The notes under the pieces are model-generated. The model saw only the letters and a list, made by a program, of their open reading frames with translations, did no database searches and was not told where the DNA came from. This document shows, in pieces, positions 15,165 through 26,021 of a stretch of DNA of 36,054 bases; the stretch's first letter is position 1, and the number at the start of each line of letters is the position of its first letter. The position numbers and the translations under genes are program-made. This DNA is from Desulfovibrionaceae bacterium (GTDB lineage: Bacteria; Desulfobacterota; Desulfovibrionia; Desulfovibrionales; Desulfovibrionaceae), in assembly GCA_015233395.1 (NCBI GenBank), contig JADFXV010000029.1:1-36054 (forward strand). The letters are read 5' to 3'.

Positions 15165-16210
15165 CAGCATTCCCCTCGCGAGGCGTTCAAATAGATTTGC
15201 GCGACGCGCTTGTCGTCGCAAACCTCCGCGAAGTGCAAATACAGCCGTTTGAGATACTTCCGGCGAAGTTCCGCGGCTTTTTCGCGGCGGCGCCCGGGCT
15301 GGTCCGGATCAAGCCCGGAGACGAGGTCCAGAAAGGCGCTTGCCCGGCGCCGGGCGCGGTGGTCGCGGTCGACGCGGGCCAGGCCGGCCCGCGCCATGGC
15401 CGCGCGTTTTTCGGGCGAGCGCAACAGGTCCTCGCAGACCCGCGCGCAGGCCGCCGCATCGCCGGGCGGGTAGAGCGCGAGCTCCTTGCCCGGGGTGAAA
15501 AGCTCGCGCAGGCCGTGCCCGATGTCGGGAGTCACCAGGCACGAACCGCAGCCCAGAGCCTCGAAAACCCTGAAATTGAGGTCGCCGCGTTCGGCTTCGT
15601 TGAGCACGATGCGAGCCAGGGGATAAAGCTGCGTGTAATCGCCGGTGCGGATCGCAAGCCCCGCGAGCCTGGTTTTCAGCTCGCCCAAAAAGGCGATCCG
15701 GCCGGGGTTGCGGTCCGGCTGCATGGCGCCGACGAACAAAACGTCGTAGAGCGGGCTTTGGGCCGTGGCCGCGGGCTTGTCCGTCTCTCTGGAAAAAGCG
15801 GGCAGCCAGGCCAGCTGGTTCGCCGCCAGCGCCCCCCCCTCGAAGCGGCCCAGATGGTCCTTGAGGCTGACGGTGCACAAATCGAACGCCTGGGCGTAAT
15901 GCTCCATCCACCCGTGGATGTGGGTGTCGACGCAATGGATCGCGGTCAGGCAGGGAAAGTCCTCGACGCCGACGAAAACGGGCGGCAACGAGGCGTCGCC
16001 AAGAACCAGCAGGTCCGGCGCGCGGCCGGTTCTCTCCAGAATATGCTTCCAGTCGAAGACGGCCGGCTGGTGCTGCGGGAACACCTGAAGCGCAATTCCC
16101 GGCCCTTCCAGCGAATGGGCGAAATGGCGGGCGCCGAACCAGGCGACGCGAAGGTCGCGCGTCCTTTGCGGGCTTGCCGCGTTGCCGCCGGGCAAGTCGG
16201 TTTGAGGCAT
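15164..16210 (-). CDS. CgeB-like glycosyltransferase
   Basis: A 348-residue protein of the CgeB/DUF3880 type: an N-terminal half with RVAWFGARHFAHSLEG and a C-terminal GT-B half with LNFRVFEALGCGSCLVTPD and the activating region LYPPGDAAACARVCEDLL. These match the Glyco_trans_1_2 pattern in which FE binds the nucleotide-sugar. Proteins like this are frequent in Desulfovibrio in flagellin- or polysaccharide-modification loci. It is coupled to the downstream methyltransferase by TGATG. The donor and acceptor cannot be told from sequence. Confidence 0.87.
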   Translation of the reverse strand: MPQTDLPGGNAASPQRTRDLRVAWFGARHFAHSLEGPGIALQVFPQHQPAVFDWKHILERTGRAPDLLVLGDASLPPVFVGVEDFPCLTAIHCVDTHIHGWMEHYAQAFDLCTVSLKDHLGRFEGGALAANQLAWLPAFSRETDKPAATAQSPLYDVLFVGAMQPDRNPGRIAFLGELKTRLAGLAIRTGDYTQLYPLARIVLNEAERGDLNFRVFEALGCGSCLVTPDIGHGLRELFTPGKELALYPPGDAAACARVCEDLLRSPEKRAAMARAGLARVDRDHRARRRASAFLDLVSGLDPDQPGRRREKAAELRRKYLKRLYLHFAEVCDDKRVAQIYLNASRGEC

Positions 16211-16313
16211 GGCGCCTGGCCTTTTCGTTTGCGCGGCATCGCCGCCGGCTTGTTTCGCCGCGCAGTGTAAAAATTTCGCAGTGGCGGCGCAAGGGGGCTG
16301 CCGGCCCCGGCGG

Positions 16314-16577
16314 TCAGGGCATCTTCCGTCTCACCGCGTAGGCCAGCTCGAAGACGTCCTCGCTCACGCGCAGGCTGCCCGCGACGCCGCGCGAATAGAT
16401 GAAGTCCGGGCCGCGCATGCGCACGAAGAAATCCAGATCTTCCAGAAAGCGCAAGGCTCGCGGACCGTCCCCGGCGGCGAGCCGCGCGATCTCGCGCTCG
16501 ATCAGCTCCCGGACGGCCTGCCGGTGTTCGCCTCGCACCAAGGCCACGATGTCGTGCAGCGCTGTTTCCTGGTCCAC
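16314..16577 (-). CDS. 87-residue hypothetical protein
   Basis: GTG at 16577 with GGAGGG five bases upstream opens an 87-residue, mostly helical protein with an acidic N-terminus and the run RFLEDLDFFVRMRGPDFIYSRGV. No membrane segment or Cys. The same frame stays open far upstream, but only as a shadow of the plus-strand TPR gene, so the GTG start is preferred on ribosome-site grounds. No family recognised. Confidence 0.6.
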   Translation of the reverse strand: MDQETALHDIVALVRGEHRQAVRELIEREIARLAAGDGPRALRFLEDLDFFVRMRGPDFIYSRGVAGSLRVSEDVFELAYAVRRKMP

Positions 16578-16763
16578 GTCGTCCCTCCGGCGGCATCGGC
16601 GTTCAGAATAACCGGCTCTGGGGAATTGGCAAGGGGGGGCGGCCGCAGCTTGCCTTTTTTCGGGGCTTGGGCCATTGATGCCGAACCCGGCGCGGTGAAC
16701 GTTCCGTCCGCAGGCGCGTCGCCGGCGGCCGTCCGGATCAATCCATTGTTTCGGCCAAACGCC

Positions 16764-17828
16764 ATGAATGAGACCAAATCCCTGTCCGCGGTGGTCTGCG
16801 CGAACGCCGAGGAAAGCCGGCGCGACCGCGCCAGCCTTACGCGTTTGAATTACGCCCGGGTGGTCTGCTTCGAGGCCGGCCGCGAGGCGTTCGAGTCCCT
16901 GCTGCAGACCCCGGCCGACGTCATCCTGACCGCCTTCGAACTGCGCGACATGAGCGGCGCGACCCTGATCAAAATGCTCAAGGGCGACAGCCGCACGGCC
17001 CATATCCCGGTGATCATGGTCACCCACCGCAACACCAAGGAGACGGTCCTGCGCGCCATTTCGGCCGGCTGCGCGGGGTACGTGCTTCGGCCCTATTCCG
17101 AAAGCGTCCTGCAGCGCCACCTGAACCAGGCCCGGTCCGCCGGCCGGTTCGACGAAATCGAGCGCGAACAATTGGGCCACGCCCGGGAACTCGTGCTCCA
17201 GGGCGATTTCGACGCGGCCATCGACGAATTCTCGGAACTCGCGGCCGCGCCCGAGGACGCCCAGCACTACTTCGACCTCGGGACCAGGTACCTGCTCGAA
17301 CAAAAATACGGCAAATCCATCATCGCCTTCAACAAGGCCATCAAGATCAACGAACTTTTCGCCGAGGCCTACCGGGGGCTGGCCGACGCCTACAAGGGCA
17401 AGGGCGATACCGAAAAATACCAGCAATATCTCAAGCGGGCGGCCGACATTTACGCCTTCCAGGACCGTTTGCAGGAAACCAAGGAGCTCTTCGCCGAAAT
17501 TTTGGCGACCGACGCCTACGCGGTCAATCCGTACAACAATCTGGGCGTGCAACTGCGCCACAAGGGCGATCTGGCCGGGGCGATCCGGGCTTACGCCCGG
17601 GCGTTGGAACTCACCCCGAAAGACGAGAACATCCATTACAACGTCGCCAAGGCCTACCACCTCTCGGGCCAGACCGGCGCCGCCCTGACGGCCATCACGA
17701 GCGCCCTGGAGCTCAATCCTTCCTTTGAAAAGGCGCGCGAAATCTACAGCCTGATCGCCAAACGCGAGTGGCACGTCCCGGCCGAGCCCGGGGGCGGCCG
17801 GATTTCGGAGTCGCTTACCGACGTTTGA
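16764..17828 (+). CDS. Degenerate-receiver TPR protein
   Basis: A 354-residue protein: an N-terminal receiver-like domain (about 8-120) and at least four TPR repeats (about 150-340; for example YFDLGTRYLLEQKYGKSIIA, AEAYRGLADAYKGKGDTEKY, VNPYNNLGVQLRHKGDLAGA). The receiver keeps the fold pattern but lacks the phospho-accepting Asp (Ala57 in VILTAFELRDMSG), the acidic pair (ANAEE) and the conserved Lys (Arg109 in LRPYS), so it probably cannot be phosphorylated in the usual way. TPRs suggest a scaffold. The ribosome site before ATG 16764 is weak. Confidence 0.85.
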   Translation: MNETKSLSAVVCANAEESRRDRASLTRLNYARVVCFEAGREAFESLLQTPADVILTAFELRDMSGATLIKMLKGDSRTAHIPVIMVTHRNTKETVLRAISAGCAGYVLRPYSESVLQRHLNQARSAGRFDEIEREQLGHARELVLQGDFDAAIDEFSELAAAPEDAQHYFDLGTRYLLEQKYGKSIIAFNKAIKINELFAEAYRGLADAYKGKGDTEKYQQYLKRAADIYAFQDRLQETKELFAEILATDAYAVNPYNNLGVQLRHKGDLAGAIRAYARALELTPKDENIHYNVAKAYHLSGQTGAALTAITSALELNPSFEKAREIYSLIAKREWHVPAEPGGGRISESLTDV

Positions 17829-17848
17829 GAAGGAATCGGGATTGGAGC

Positions 17849-17868
17849 CCTTTGCCGGCAAAGGGCCA
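17849..17868. terminator. Perfect 20-bp palindrome after the TPR gene
   Basis: GCCCTTTGCC followed directly by GGCAAAGGGC, 20 bases after the TPR-protein stop. There is no T-run, so termination is uncertain. Confidence 0.35.
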
Positions 17869-17925
17869 TCGTCCGGCGGGTTCTCCCCTCTTTCTTATCC
17901 CGCGAATTGATCGGATTTTATTACT

Positions 17926-18042
17926 TGGAGCATGAAGTTTTTAACTTCATGCTCCATGCTGCGGACGCCGCCTGGCCCCGCGAAGAGCGGGGCCATACTG
18001 ATAAACGGGAGCACGAAAATGAAGAAATTTTCTGCTCCCGTT
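17926..18042. terminator. Three tandem hairpins between convergent genes
   Basis: Hairpin 1: 17926-17939 / 17943-17956, 14 bp perfect, 3-base loop. Hairpin 2: 17973-17981 / 17987-17995, 9 bp perfect. Hairpin 3: 18004-18020 / 18027-18042, 16 pairs with one bulged base. The MTase TAA stop lies at the edge of hairpin 3. They close both the TPR gene and the restriction-modification unit and may mark its boundary. Confidence 0.7.
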
Positions 18043-18688
18043 AATATTTGAGAGGCAACTGAAAGTGCGACGGGTGGGCGGCGGAATGGTTGGCATAGGT
18101 CGGCCAAGTAGGCTCGTATTCCTGCGCCTGATTGCCGAAACCGGTCCACCCCGCCCGCGGGCCTCTTGCGAACAGTTCGAAATAGGGGCCGGGGCTGCAT
18201 GACTCGATGACGCCGTATTGCTCGTCCGGCTTTCTGGAATGTTCCCGCTTTCGGCTGCCGATGAAGTTGACCTGGCTCCTGCCCGGCGGGAGGGTGCGGG
18301 CGTTTTTCCCTTTGGTTCCAAAAAGGATGATTTCCGTCGTGTTTCTGAAATAGAAGCCGACTCCCCGCCCATCCGGGCCGCCGTCTTTGCGTGTTTTATG
18401 CCAGATTAGATTGGTTTTGTAGGTGAATCCCCAGGATTGCAGGACCGAGAGTCCATCCGGGAGCAAGGCGTTGGGAACCCAGAGATACAGATGGGCGACA
18501 TCGGCGGTGATCGCATTGACAGGCAACGACATGATGTCTTTCAGGCTGAGAGTGTCGTACCGGTTGAGCCGCTTGTGTTCGGGCGCCATCTTGCCGGTCC
18601 GGTTGGTGAATTGCCAAGGAGGATCGGCGAGTATGGTCTTAAAACGCGCGCCACCGGCGGCATCGAGTAATTCTTGGTCGAGGCTCAT
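18041..18688 (-). CDS. MT-A70-family DNA adenine methyltransferase
   Basis: A 215-residue MT-A70 family protein with the catalytic motif LADPPWQF (about 21-28), the family run AHLYLWVPNALLPDGL and the later RGVGFYFRNTTEIILFGTKG. Bacterial members are N6-adenine DNA methylases, often in restriction-modification units or phages. ATG at 18688 has GGAGG upstream and overlaps the nuclease stop by ATGA; an ATG 17 codons earlier lacks a ribosome site. Its partner is the BglII-like endonuclease, so it should protect that enzyme's site. The recognition sequence cannot be read from the protein alone. Confidence 0.9.
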   Translation of the reverse strand: MSLDQELLDAAGGARFKTILADPPWQFTNRTGKMAPEHKRLNRYDTLSLKDIMSLPVNAITADVAHLYLWVPNALLPDGLSVLQSWGFTYKTNLIWHKTRKDGGPDGRGVGFYFRNTTEIILFGTKGKNARTLPPGRSQVNFIGSRKREHSRKPDEQYGVIESCSPGPYFELFARGPRAGWTGFGNQAQEYEPTWPTYANHSAAHPSHFQLPLKY

Positions 18689-19284
18689 GATGATTCCTCC
18701 AGGAGTTCCGGCGTCATGCCCAATACAAGTATGGGGCAACCGCCGCTGCGTCCCGCTTCGAGCCGGGGCAGGAGTTTGCCCAGATGCGTGGTGCTGGCGC
18801 CGTACTTTTGGGAAACGGCCTGACCCAGGGACTTAAACCAGGGATCGAGCCGGTCGCTTCGGGTGACGATGACGCCGACGCTGATTTTGTTGAATTCGAA
18901 GAATGTGCGAAAAGCGTACAAGTCCCGGTCGAATGTCTGGTCCTTTGAGTTCCATTCCAAATCGAAAGCGACTCGACCCTTGAGAAAGTCCACCTTGTGG
19001 GTGTCTTGGCGAATTTCCTCGCCGTCCACGACCATGGAGGCCGTGAGCTTTCCTTCCAGCCAACCCAAGGGGCGCATGAGTCCGGACATGGTTTTGGGAA
19101 TCCGGCTTTCATTGCCGCCGCCCGCGAGAACGTCGTCTTTGCGGAAGCGAAAGCGCATCAACGCGCCGCACAATTCCTCGAATTCCAATCGGAACTCGCA
19201 AGAGAGCAACGCTGCGGCATGCCGGTAATCGCGGACTTCATAAAGCCGGGAGATCTCGTCAGGAATGTGGGCTTGCCAAGTCAT
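18685..19284 (-). CDS. BglII/BstYI-like type II restriction endonuclease
   Basis: A 199-residue protein that fits the BglII-like endonuclease family: the central VDFLKGRVAFDLEWNSKDQTFDRDL (about 93-117) has the Asp and Glu positions expected of the metal site, and it is followed by a helix-rich part with YAFRTFFEFNKISVGVIVTRSD. Known members cut AGATCT or RGATCY; whether this one does is untested. The gene is coupled to the methylase by ATGA, with the nuclease first, so methylase dose depends on nuclease translation. Between two convergent hairpin zones it looks like a transferable unit. Confidence 0.75.
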   Translation of the reverse strand: MTWQAHIPDEISRLYEVRDYRHAAALLSCEFRLEFEELCGALMRFRFRKDDVLAGGGNESRIPKTMSGLMRPLGWLEGKLTASMVVDGEEIRQDTHKVDFLKGRVAFDLEWNSKDQTFDRDLYAFRTFFEFNKISVGVIVTRSDRLDPWFKSLGQAVSQKYGASTTHLGKLLPRLEAGRSGGCPILVLGMTPELLEESS

Positions 19285-19611
19285 TGAATGGATTCCTCGG
19301 GCCGGCTGCCATAGCCGTCATATCCACGCGGGACAACGGTCTACCGCCTCAAAGGGTGCATTGAAGATCCATTTTCGTCAAGCGTCTTTAACGGTCCGGC
19401 CGGGAGAAAGCCCAAATCGCCGAGAGCGCGGCCGCTCGTCTTTCGAGGACGCTCCGGGCGATATTTTTTGCGGCTGAAATGGTTGGTTTTTTAAAGGGGA
19501 AACGGGATAAATCAAGCGATATTGCGGGGATATCTTCTGCCTGGCGCGGCAGGAAATTTGCTTGTCTCCTTGCGGCCGGAACAAAAATCCGGCCCAAAGG
19601 AGAGCGCCGCC
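19285..19611. other. 327-base gap upstream of the endonuclease gene
   Basis: No credible gene on either strand. It holds small GC hairpins (CTGCC/GGCAG near 19539-19555 and GGCCGGA/TCCGGCC near 19573-19594) and an AT-rich patch near 19462-19515 that could carry promoters for the restriction unit (leftward) or the zinc-ribbon gene (rightward). No confident -35/-10 pair was found. Confidence 0.4.
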
Positions 19612-19824
19612 ATGTCCAGGCATACCTGCCAAGTGTGTGGAAACGAGGTGAAGCCCCACGACTTCGCGACTCTGTCGCCGGTGGGCATGGTTTGCGGCAG
19701 CTGCTGGGCGCGGGAAGGCAAACCCGGGCTCGGCGCGGTCCGCCTCGACGGCGTCGAAAAACCGGCGCGGCCCGTGCCCATGCCCGAGGCCTTGGCGCTG
19801 ATGTTCCTCAAGACGTCCGGCTGA
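19612..19824 (+). CDS. Small zinc-ribbon protein
   Basis: A 70-residue protein with CQVCGNE and CGSCWARE, a CxxC-x(n)-CxxC pair typical of a small zinc ribbon, then a Pro-rich stretch and a helical end. ATG at 19612 follows AAGGAGAG with good spacing, so it is preferred over upstream starts. Stand-alone gene; the function is not known. The two CxxC pairs and the small size suggest a zinc-binding regulator or adaptor. Confidence 0.75.
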   Translation: MSRHTCQVCGNEVKPHDFATLSPVGMVCGSCWAREGKPGLGAVRLDGVEKPARPVPMPEALALMFLKTSG

Positions 19825-20206
19825 GCGACCGGGCAAAAAGGCGGTTTTTTGACGTCTCCGGCGGCCAAAGGGCTGCGTCCTTTGGAATCCCACATGATTT
19901 TGCTTCGTTGCGTAGCGTTATTGCGCGTCTGACCAGGCGGTAAACGAATTTTGCCAGAGGCTCCGGAACCGTTGTTTTTCAGGGACTGCCGCCTCCAGGC
20001 CCCTGCTTCAAGCCGAACAAACCGGCATCAATCCCCTGGAATGATTGTTTAATAAAGGGGCGTTGCAGCTCTGGGCGAGGGCATCCCCAAAAAAATATCA
20101 AAGTTTTTTGGGATAGGGGGTCTGGGGGAAAATCCTTTTGTTCACAAAAGGGTTTTCCCCCAGTCTTCTCTTCTCTCCGCCGCCCGGTCCGTCCGGTCCG
20201 CCCCGC
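19825..20206. other. 382-base gap downstream of secA with a terminator
   Basis: No gene is seen. It holds the repeat that reads as a partial palindrome around CCAAAGGG...CCTTTGG (19861-19892), also found inverted near 35703-35722, and the long hairpin at 20122-20163 that ends the secA transcript. The remaining sequence is unremarkable. Confidence 0.5.
20122..20163 (-). terminator. 20-bp hairpin downstream of secA
   Basis: Arms 20122-20141 and 20144-20163 pair at 19 of 20 positions plus one G-T, with a 2-base spacer. The same core (CTGGGG...CTTTTGT-TC-ACAAAAG) recurs at 24048-24091, so this is a family of terminator-like repeats. Confidence 0.75.
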
Positions 20207-22717
<2,511 letters not shown>

Positions 22718-22742
22718 GCGTTTCTCCGATTGTCGCGGGCGC

Positions 22743-23882
22743 TTAGACGTCCGCGCCGATGGACATGTTGTCGCGGTGGACGGCCTCGGGGTAGGGGGCC
22801 ATGCCCAGAATTTTTTCGATTGCGGCGCTCTTGCGGCCCATGATGCGCGCCATGTCCGCCGAGCGGTAGTTGGCCAGGCCGACGCCCAGGCGCTCGCCGC
22901 CGGGGCCGTCGATGGACACGGGGTCGCCGGCCTCGAATTGGCCGGTTACGTTCGTGACGCCGGCGGGAAGCAGGCTCTTGCCGTGATCGGCCAAGGCCCT
23001 GGCCGCCCCGGCGTCGACCGTGAGCGCGCCCCTGGGCGCGGTGGCGAACGCCAGCCAGAATTTGCGCCGCGAGACGGCCTGTTCATGAGCCGCGATCCAG
23101 GTGCCGACGTCCTGGCCGGCAAAGGCCCGCACCAGCGAGTCCTTCTCCCGGCCGGGCAAAATCAGGGTCGGCACGGAGAGCTTGGCCACGCGCTTGGCGG
23201 CGGCGAGCTTGGAATACATGCCGCCGCTGCCGGCGCTCGTCTTGGCGCCGCACATGGCGTTCAGGTCCAGGCTGTCGATGTCCGGGACGTGCGCCAGACA
23301 GGCGGCTCCCCCGGGCGCGGGATAGGCCGCGAAAACGCCCGCGGCGCTGGTCAGGTTGACCGCCAGCTCGGCCTCAACGGCCGGCGACAGAAGCGAGGCC
23401 AGGCAATCGTTGTCGCCGTAAACCAGTTCATGCACGGCCACGGTGTCGTTTTCGTTGACGATCGGGATCGCCCGCCACTCGCGCAGGGTGCGCAAAGTGT
23501 TGCGGATATTGAGATAGCGCTCCCTGGATTCCAGATCGTCGCGGGTGAGAAGCAGCTGGGCCGTGACCACGCCGTGGGCGCCAAAAGCCTCGTCCCAGGC
23601 GCGCATCAAGCGCGATTGGCCGACCGCCGCCGCCGCCTGCTTGCTGGGCAGGGCGTCTATTTTGGCCTTGCCTGTTAAAGCGCGCCGGCCCGCGGCCACG
23701 GCGCCGCTGGAAACCAGCACGATGTCCACGCCGCGAGCGTGCAACGCCGCCATCTGAGCGGCCAGCGAGCTTACGACCCCGGCGTCCAGGCCCTCGCCGC
23801 CGGTCAATACGGCGCTGCCCACTTTGATGAGCACCCGCTTGGCCTTGGTCAGCCGGTGATTGCGATCCTCGCGCCAATCCAT
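22743..23882 (-). CDS. proB: Glutamate 5-kinase with PUA domain
   Basis: A 379-residue ProB: an amino acid kinase domain (about 12-255) with [45 protein letters not shown] and [16 protein letters not shown], then a PUA domain (about 280-365). It catalyses the first step of proline synthesis from glutamate. The usual FGDND motif reads YGDND, a small variation. Length matches the E. coli type with PUA. The ribosome site is weak (AAGG, then a short gap). It lies 25 bases upstream of secA on the same strand. Confidence 0.95.
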   Translation of the reverse strand: MDWREDRNHRLTKAKRVLIKVGSAVLTGGEGLDAGVVSSLAAQMAALHARGVDIVLVSSGAVAAGRRALTGKAKIDALPSKQAAAAVGQSRLMRAWDEAFGAHGVVTAQLLLTRDDLESRERYLNIRNTLRTLREWRAIPIVNENDTVAVHELVYGDNDCLASLLSPAVEAELAVNLTSAAGVFAAYPAPGGAACLAHVPDIDSLDLNAMCGAKTSAGSGGMYSKLAAAKRVAKLSVPTLILPGREKDSLVRAFAGQDVGTWIAAHEQAVSRRKFWLAFATAPRGALTVDAGAARALADHGKSLLPAGVTNVTGQFEAGDPVSIDGPGGERLGVGLANYRSADMARIMGRKSAAIEKILGMAPYPEAVHRDNMSIGADV

Positions 23883-23898
23883 GGGGAACCTTTATGGG

Positions 23899-23945
23899 AG
23901 GAAGAGAACCGGGGGAAACCCCCTTCCCCAAAAAAACTTTGTCAG
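23899..23945. repeat. Inverted partial copy of the terminator-repeat family
   Basis: The stretch GGGGGAAACCCCCTTCCCC followed by AAAAAAACTTTG is the reverse complement of the leading part of the repeats near 20098-20163 and 24024-24091 (AAAGTTTTTTTGGG then a G-rich run). It lies upstream of proB. Confidence 0.55.
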
Positions 23946-24047
23946 GTTTAGGCAATCAGGGGGAGCCGGTTGTCTCGGGCCGCGTCCGCCATCGGTCGCA
24001 AAGCCATTATCTCTCCAATATGATAAAGTTTTTTTGGGAAGAGGGGT

Positions 24048-24091
24048 CTGGGGAGAAACCCCTTTTGTTCACAAAAGGGGTTTCTCCCCAG
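24048..24091 (-). terminator. Perfect 21-bp hairpin downstream of the lipoprotein gene
   Basis: Arms 24048-24068 and 24071-24091 are fully complementary with a 2-base spacer. It lies 40 bases past the stop of the minus-strand lipoprotein gene and shares its core with the secA terminator. Confidence 0.8.
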
Positions 24092-24130
24092 ATTTTTTCC
24101 TCCAAAATTTCTTTTGAATGGATTCCCGGG

Positions 24131-24760
24131 TCAGTTGGCTTCGATCTTTTTGGTGCGCAGCATTTCCTTGGACATAAAGGAGGTCAGCTCGTAGTCCGAC
24201 ACGGCGTTGGTCAGGGCTTCGGACAAAATGTCGGCCAGGGCGCTTTCGTTGTCCGCCTCGGACGGGGTGAGCACGACCTTGCGGTCGCCCGACACCTTGA
24301 AGGTGCGCTCCAGGCCGTGCCCGTTGTTCTGGGCCACGGCCCTGACCTCGGCCGAGCAGGTGATCGTCTTGGGCACGCTGTCGAGATCGGCCTTGTAACC
24401 CAGGGCGACGATTTCGACCGTGAGGTGGCGCAGGGCGTCCGCGGCCACGCTGGTCCCGGGCGGGGCGGCCACGACCCGGAAGCCTTCCTCGGTCAGCCCC
24501 TTGGCCACGGCCCGAAGCGCGTTGTCCTCAAGACCGTCGACGGCCGTGATCGAAGTCAGGCGGCCGAGATCCGGATCGCGTACGCCGATGACCTTGTTGG
24601 CTCTCGCATCCACGACCGTGACCACGATTTCCTTGCCCCGGCCGCCGTCGCCGCCCTCGGAGCGCACCTGGGGGCTGAGCTCCACTTTCTGGCCGCTCAT
24701 CACGCACGAGGCAAGGACAAGAGCGAGCGCTGCGATAACAAAGCATTTCATTGTATGCAT
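24131..24760 (-). CDS. YajG-like lipoprotein
   Basis: A 209-residue lipoprotein: a short basic N-terminus, a hydrophobic stretch (CFVIAALALVLASC) and a lipobox LASC, so Cys at about 17 is the lipidated residue. The mature part looks like the YajG family (Lipoprotein_16): EIVVTVVDAR, VIGVRDPDLG, ALRAVAKGLTEEGF and VEIVALGYKAD in the usual order. ATG at 24760 has GGAG about ten bases upstream. Function is unknown; the family is anchored in the outer or inner membrane. It stands alone and ends in a strong hairpin. Confidence 0.88.
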   Translation of the reverse strand: MHTMKCFVIAALALVLASCVMSGQKVELSPQVRSEGGDGGRGKEIVVTVVDARANKVIGVRDPDLGRLTSITAVDGLEDNALRAVAKGLTEEGFRVVAAPPGTSVAADALRHLTVEIVALGYKADLDSVPKTITCSAEVRAVAQNNGHGLERTFKVSGDRKVVLTPSEADNESALADILSEALTNAVSDYELTSFMSKEMLRTKKIEAN

Positions 24761-24901
24761 CGGGTTGATTCTCCAGGAAGTCAAAAAACTGATTGGCCCC
24801 TCTTACCCCCGGTTTTTTGCTTTGGCAATCAAATATACGCCCCTGTTTTGACAGGATAAACAGGAATGTCCGGGCAAGCGCGGGCCCAGCCGGCCGTTTT
24901 G

Positions 24902-24950
24902 CCCCGCGTCAGGGGCGCGTCCTGCCCCCCAACGTGGGGGTCCGGGGGCG
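24902..24950 (+). repeat. Direct repeat copy 1 beside a cysteine hydrolase gene
   Basis: Forty-nine bases starting CCCCGCGTCAGGGGCGCGTC and ending GTGGGGGTCCGGGGGCG, identical to 25520-25569 except for one inserted C and one C/T change. It starts 4 bases after the hydrolase stop codon. Confidence 0.85.
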
Positions 24951-24953
24951 TTG

Positions 24954-25484
24954 CTAATCCACGATCGCCGCCCCCGCCCGGCGCATGGCCCACAACGCGA
25001 AGCGTTTCTTCCAACGCGCGTTGCTGGCCACCGCCCGGGCATGGACAACCACCGCAAAACCCAGCCTGACGGCGTCGATCGCCGTTGCGCGCACGCAACC
25101 CTCGGCAAAGACGCCCAGGACGTGCAGTTTCTTGACCCCCTCGGCGCGCAGGTAGGCTTCAAGCCCGGGATTGGAAAAGGCGCTCGGCGCGGCCTTGGAA
25201 AAACACCGCGCCGTCCATACTCTCTCGATCCTTGGATCGATCATCGCCCCGGCGCCGCCGGCCACGGCCGCATTGTTGCGAAAGAAATTGGCGACGCGCG
25301 CGCCGGGCGAAAATTCGTTGACCACGAACACCGGCAACGCCCCGGCTAAAACCCGCCGCGACAAGACCTCGTTCGCCGCCCGGATCGCCGCCTCGGCCCC
25401 AAGCCGGTCGACCGGCAGCCTGCCGCCCTTGCAATCGAGGAAGTCCCTCTGCAGATCCACCAGCAACACCGCGGACTCGGGCAT
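24954..25484 (-). CDS. Isochorismatase-like cysteine hydrolase
   Basis: A 176-residue isochorismatase-fold protein with the triad expected of nicotinamidase-type members: Asp10 in VLLVDLQRDFLD, a Lys in TARCFSKAAPSAF, and the Cys nucleophile in VLGVFAEGCVRATAIDA. Such enzymes hydrolyse amides or enol ethers, for example nicotinamide; the substrate here is unknown. ATG at 25484 has AAAGGAGAA upstream. The gene is framed by two direct repeats (24902-24950 and 25520-25569), which could let recombination delete it. Confidence 0.88.
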   Translation of the reverse strand: MPESAVLLVDLQRDFLDCKGGRLPVDRLGAEAAIRAANEVLSRRVLAGALPVFVVNEFSPGARVANFFRNNAAVAGGAGAMIDPRIERVWTARCFSKAAPSAFSNPGLEAYLRAEGVKKLHVLGVFAEGCVRATAIDAVRLGFAVVVHARAVASNARWKKRFALWAMRRAGAAIVD

Positions 25485-25519
25485 ATGGCGTTCTCCTTTC
25501 CCGGGGCTTTGCCCCGGAC

Positions 25520-25569
25520 CCCCGCGTCAGGGGCGCGTCCCTGCCTCCCAACGTGGGGGTCCGGGGGCG
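25520..25569 (+). repeat. Direct repeat copy 2 beside a cysteine hydrolase gene
   Basis: Same unit as 24902-24950 with 48 of 50 aligned positions equal. It is followed by two GC-rich hairpins, CCGGGGGCGAT/ATCGCCCCCGG (25561-25582) and CCAAGGGGC/GCCCCTTGG near 25589-25609, which may end the Nudix transcript. Confidence 0.85.
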
Positions 25570-25622
25570 ATCATCGCCCCCGGTGGGCTCCAAGGGGCAA
25601 AGCCCCTTGGCCCCCGGAGGGT

Positions 25623-26021
25623 CTAATCTCCCCGCCCCAGGGCGATCACGATATCGCGGTCGGCTTCGAGGAAGAGGCTGGGGTCCATATCGCCGGGTTT
25701 GGCCCAGCGCAGGGTTTGGTTTTCTTTGGGCGTGGGCGCGCCGGTGAAGCGTCTGACGTGGAAGAAGTGCAGGGTGAGCGGGCGCCCGGCCGAGACCACG
25801 GATTTTTCGCGCCAGAAGTCGCAGGTTTGGGGCGTGACGCCGAGTTCTTCTTGCAGTTCGCGGATCAGGGCGTTTTGAAGCGATTCGCCGGGCTGGACCT
25901 TGCCGCCCGGGAATTCCCAGAATCCGGCCAGGATTTTGCCTTCCGGGCGGCGCACGGCGAGATAGCGTCCATTGCGCCAGAGGATGCCGGCGACGACGGC
26001 AAGTCGCGGGGGCGTGTTCAT
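25623..26021 (-). CDS. MutT-type Nudix hydrolase
   Basis: A 132-residue Nudix hydrolase of the MutT/8-oxo-dGTP pyrophosphatase type. The start reads MNTPPRLAVVAGILWRNGR; the Nudix box runs from GGKVQPGES (about 37) to RELQEELGV (about 61), with the REx2EE core intact. The usual role is to remove oxidised dGTP, limiting mutation. The frame is open upstream to 26195, but that extension is Pro/Ala-rich and not family-like, so the ATG at 26021 is preferred. The ribosome site is weak. Confidence 0.9.
   Translation of the reverse strand: MNTPPRLAVVAGILWRNGRYLAVRRPEGKILAGFWEFPGGKVQPGESLQNALIRELQEELGVTPQTCDFWREKSVVSAGRPLTLHFFHVRRFTGAPTPKENQTLRWAKPGDMDPSLFLEADRDIVIALGRGD

Noticed and set aside
17926-18042. 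Retron-like or CRISPR-like element at the three hairpins
   Set aside because: No reverse transcriptase is near, the stems do not share sequence, and there is no repeat-spacer spacing.
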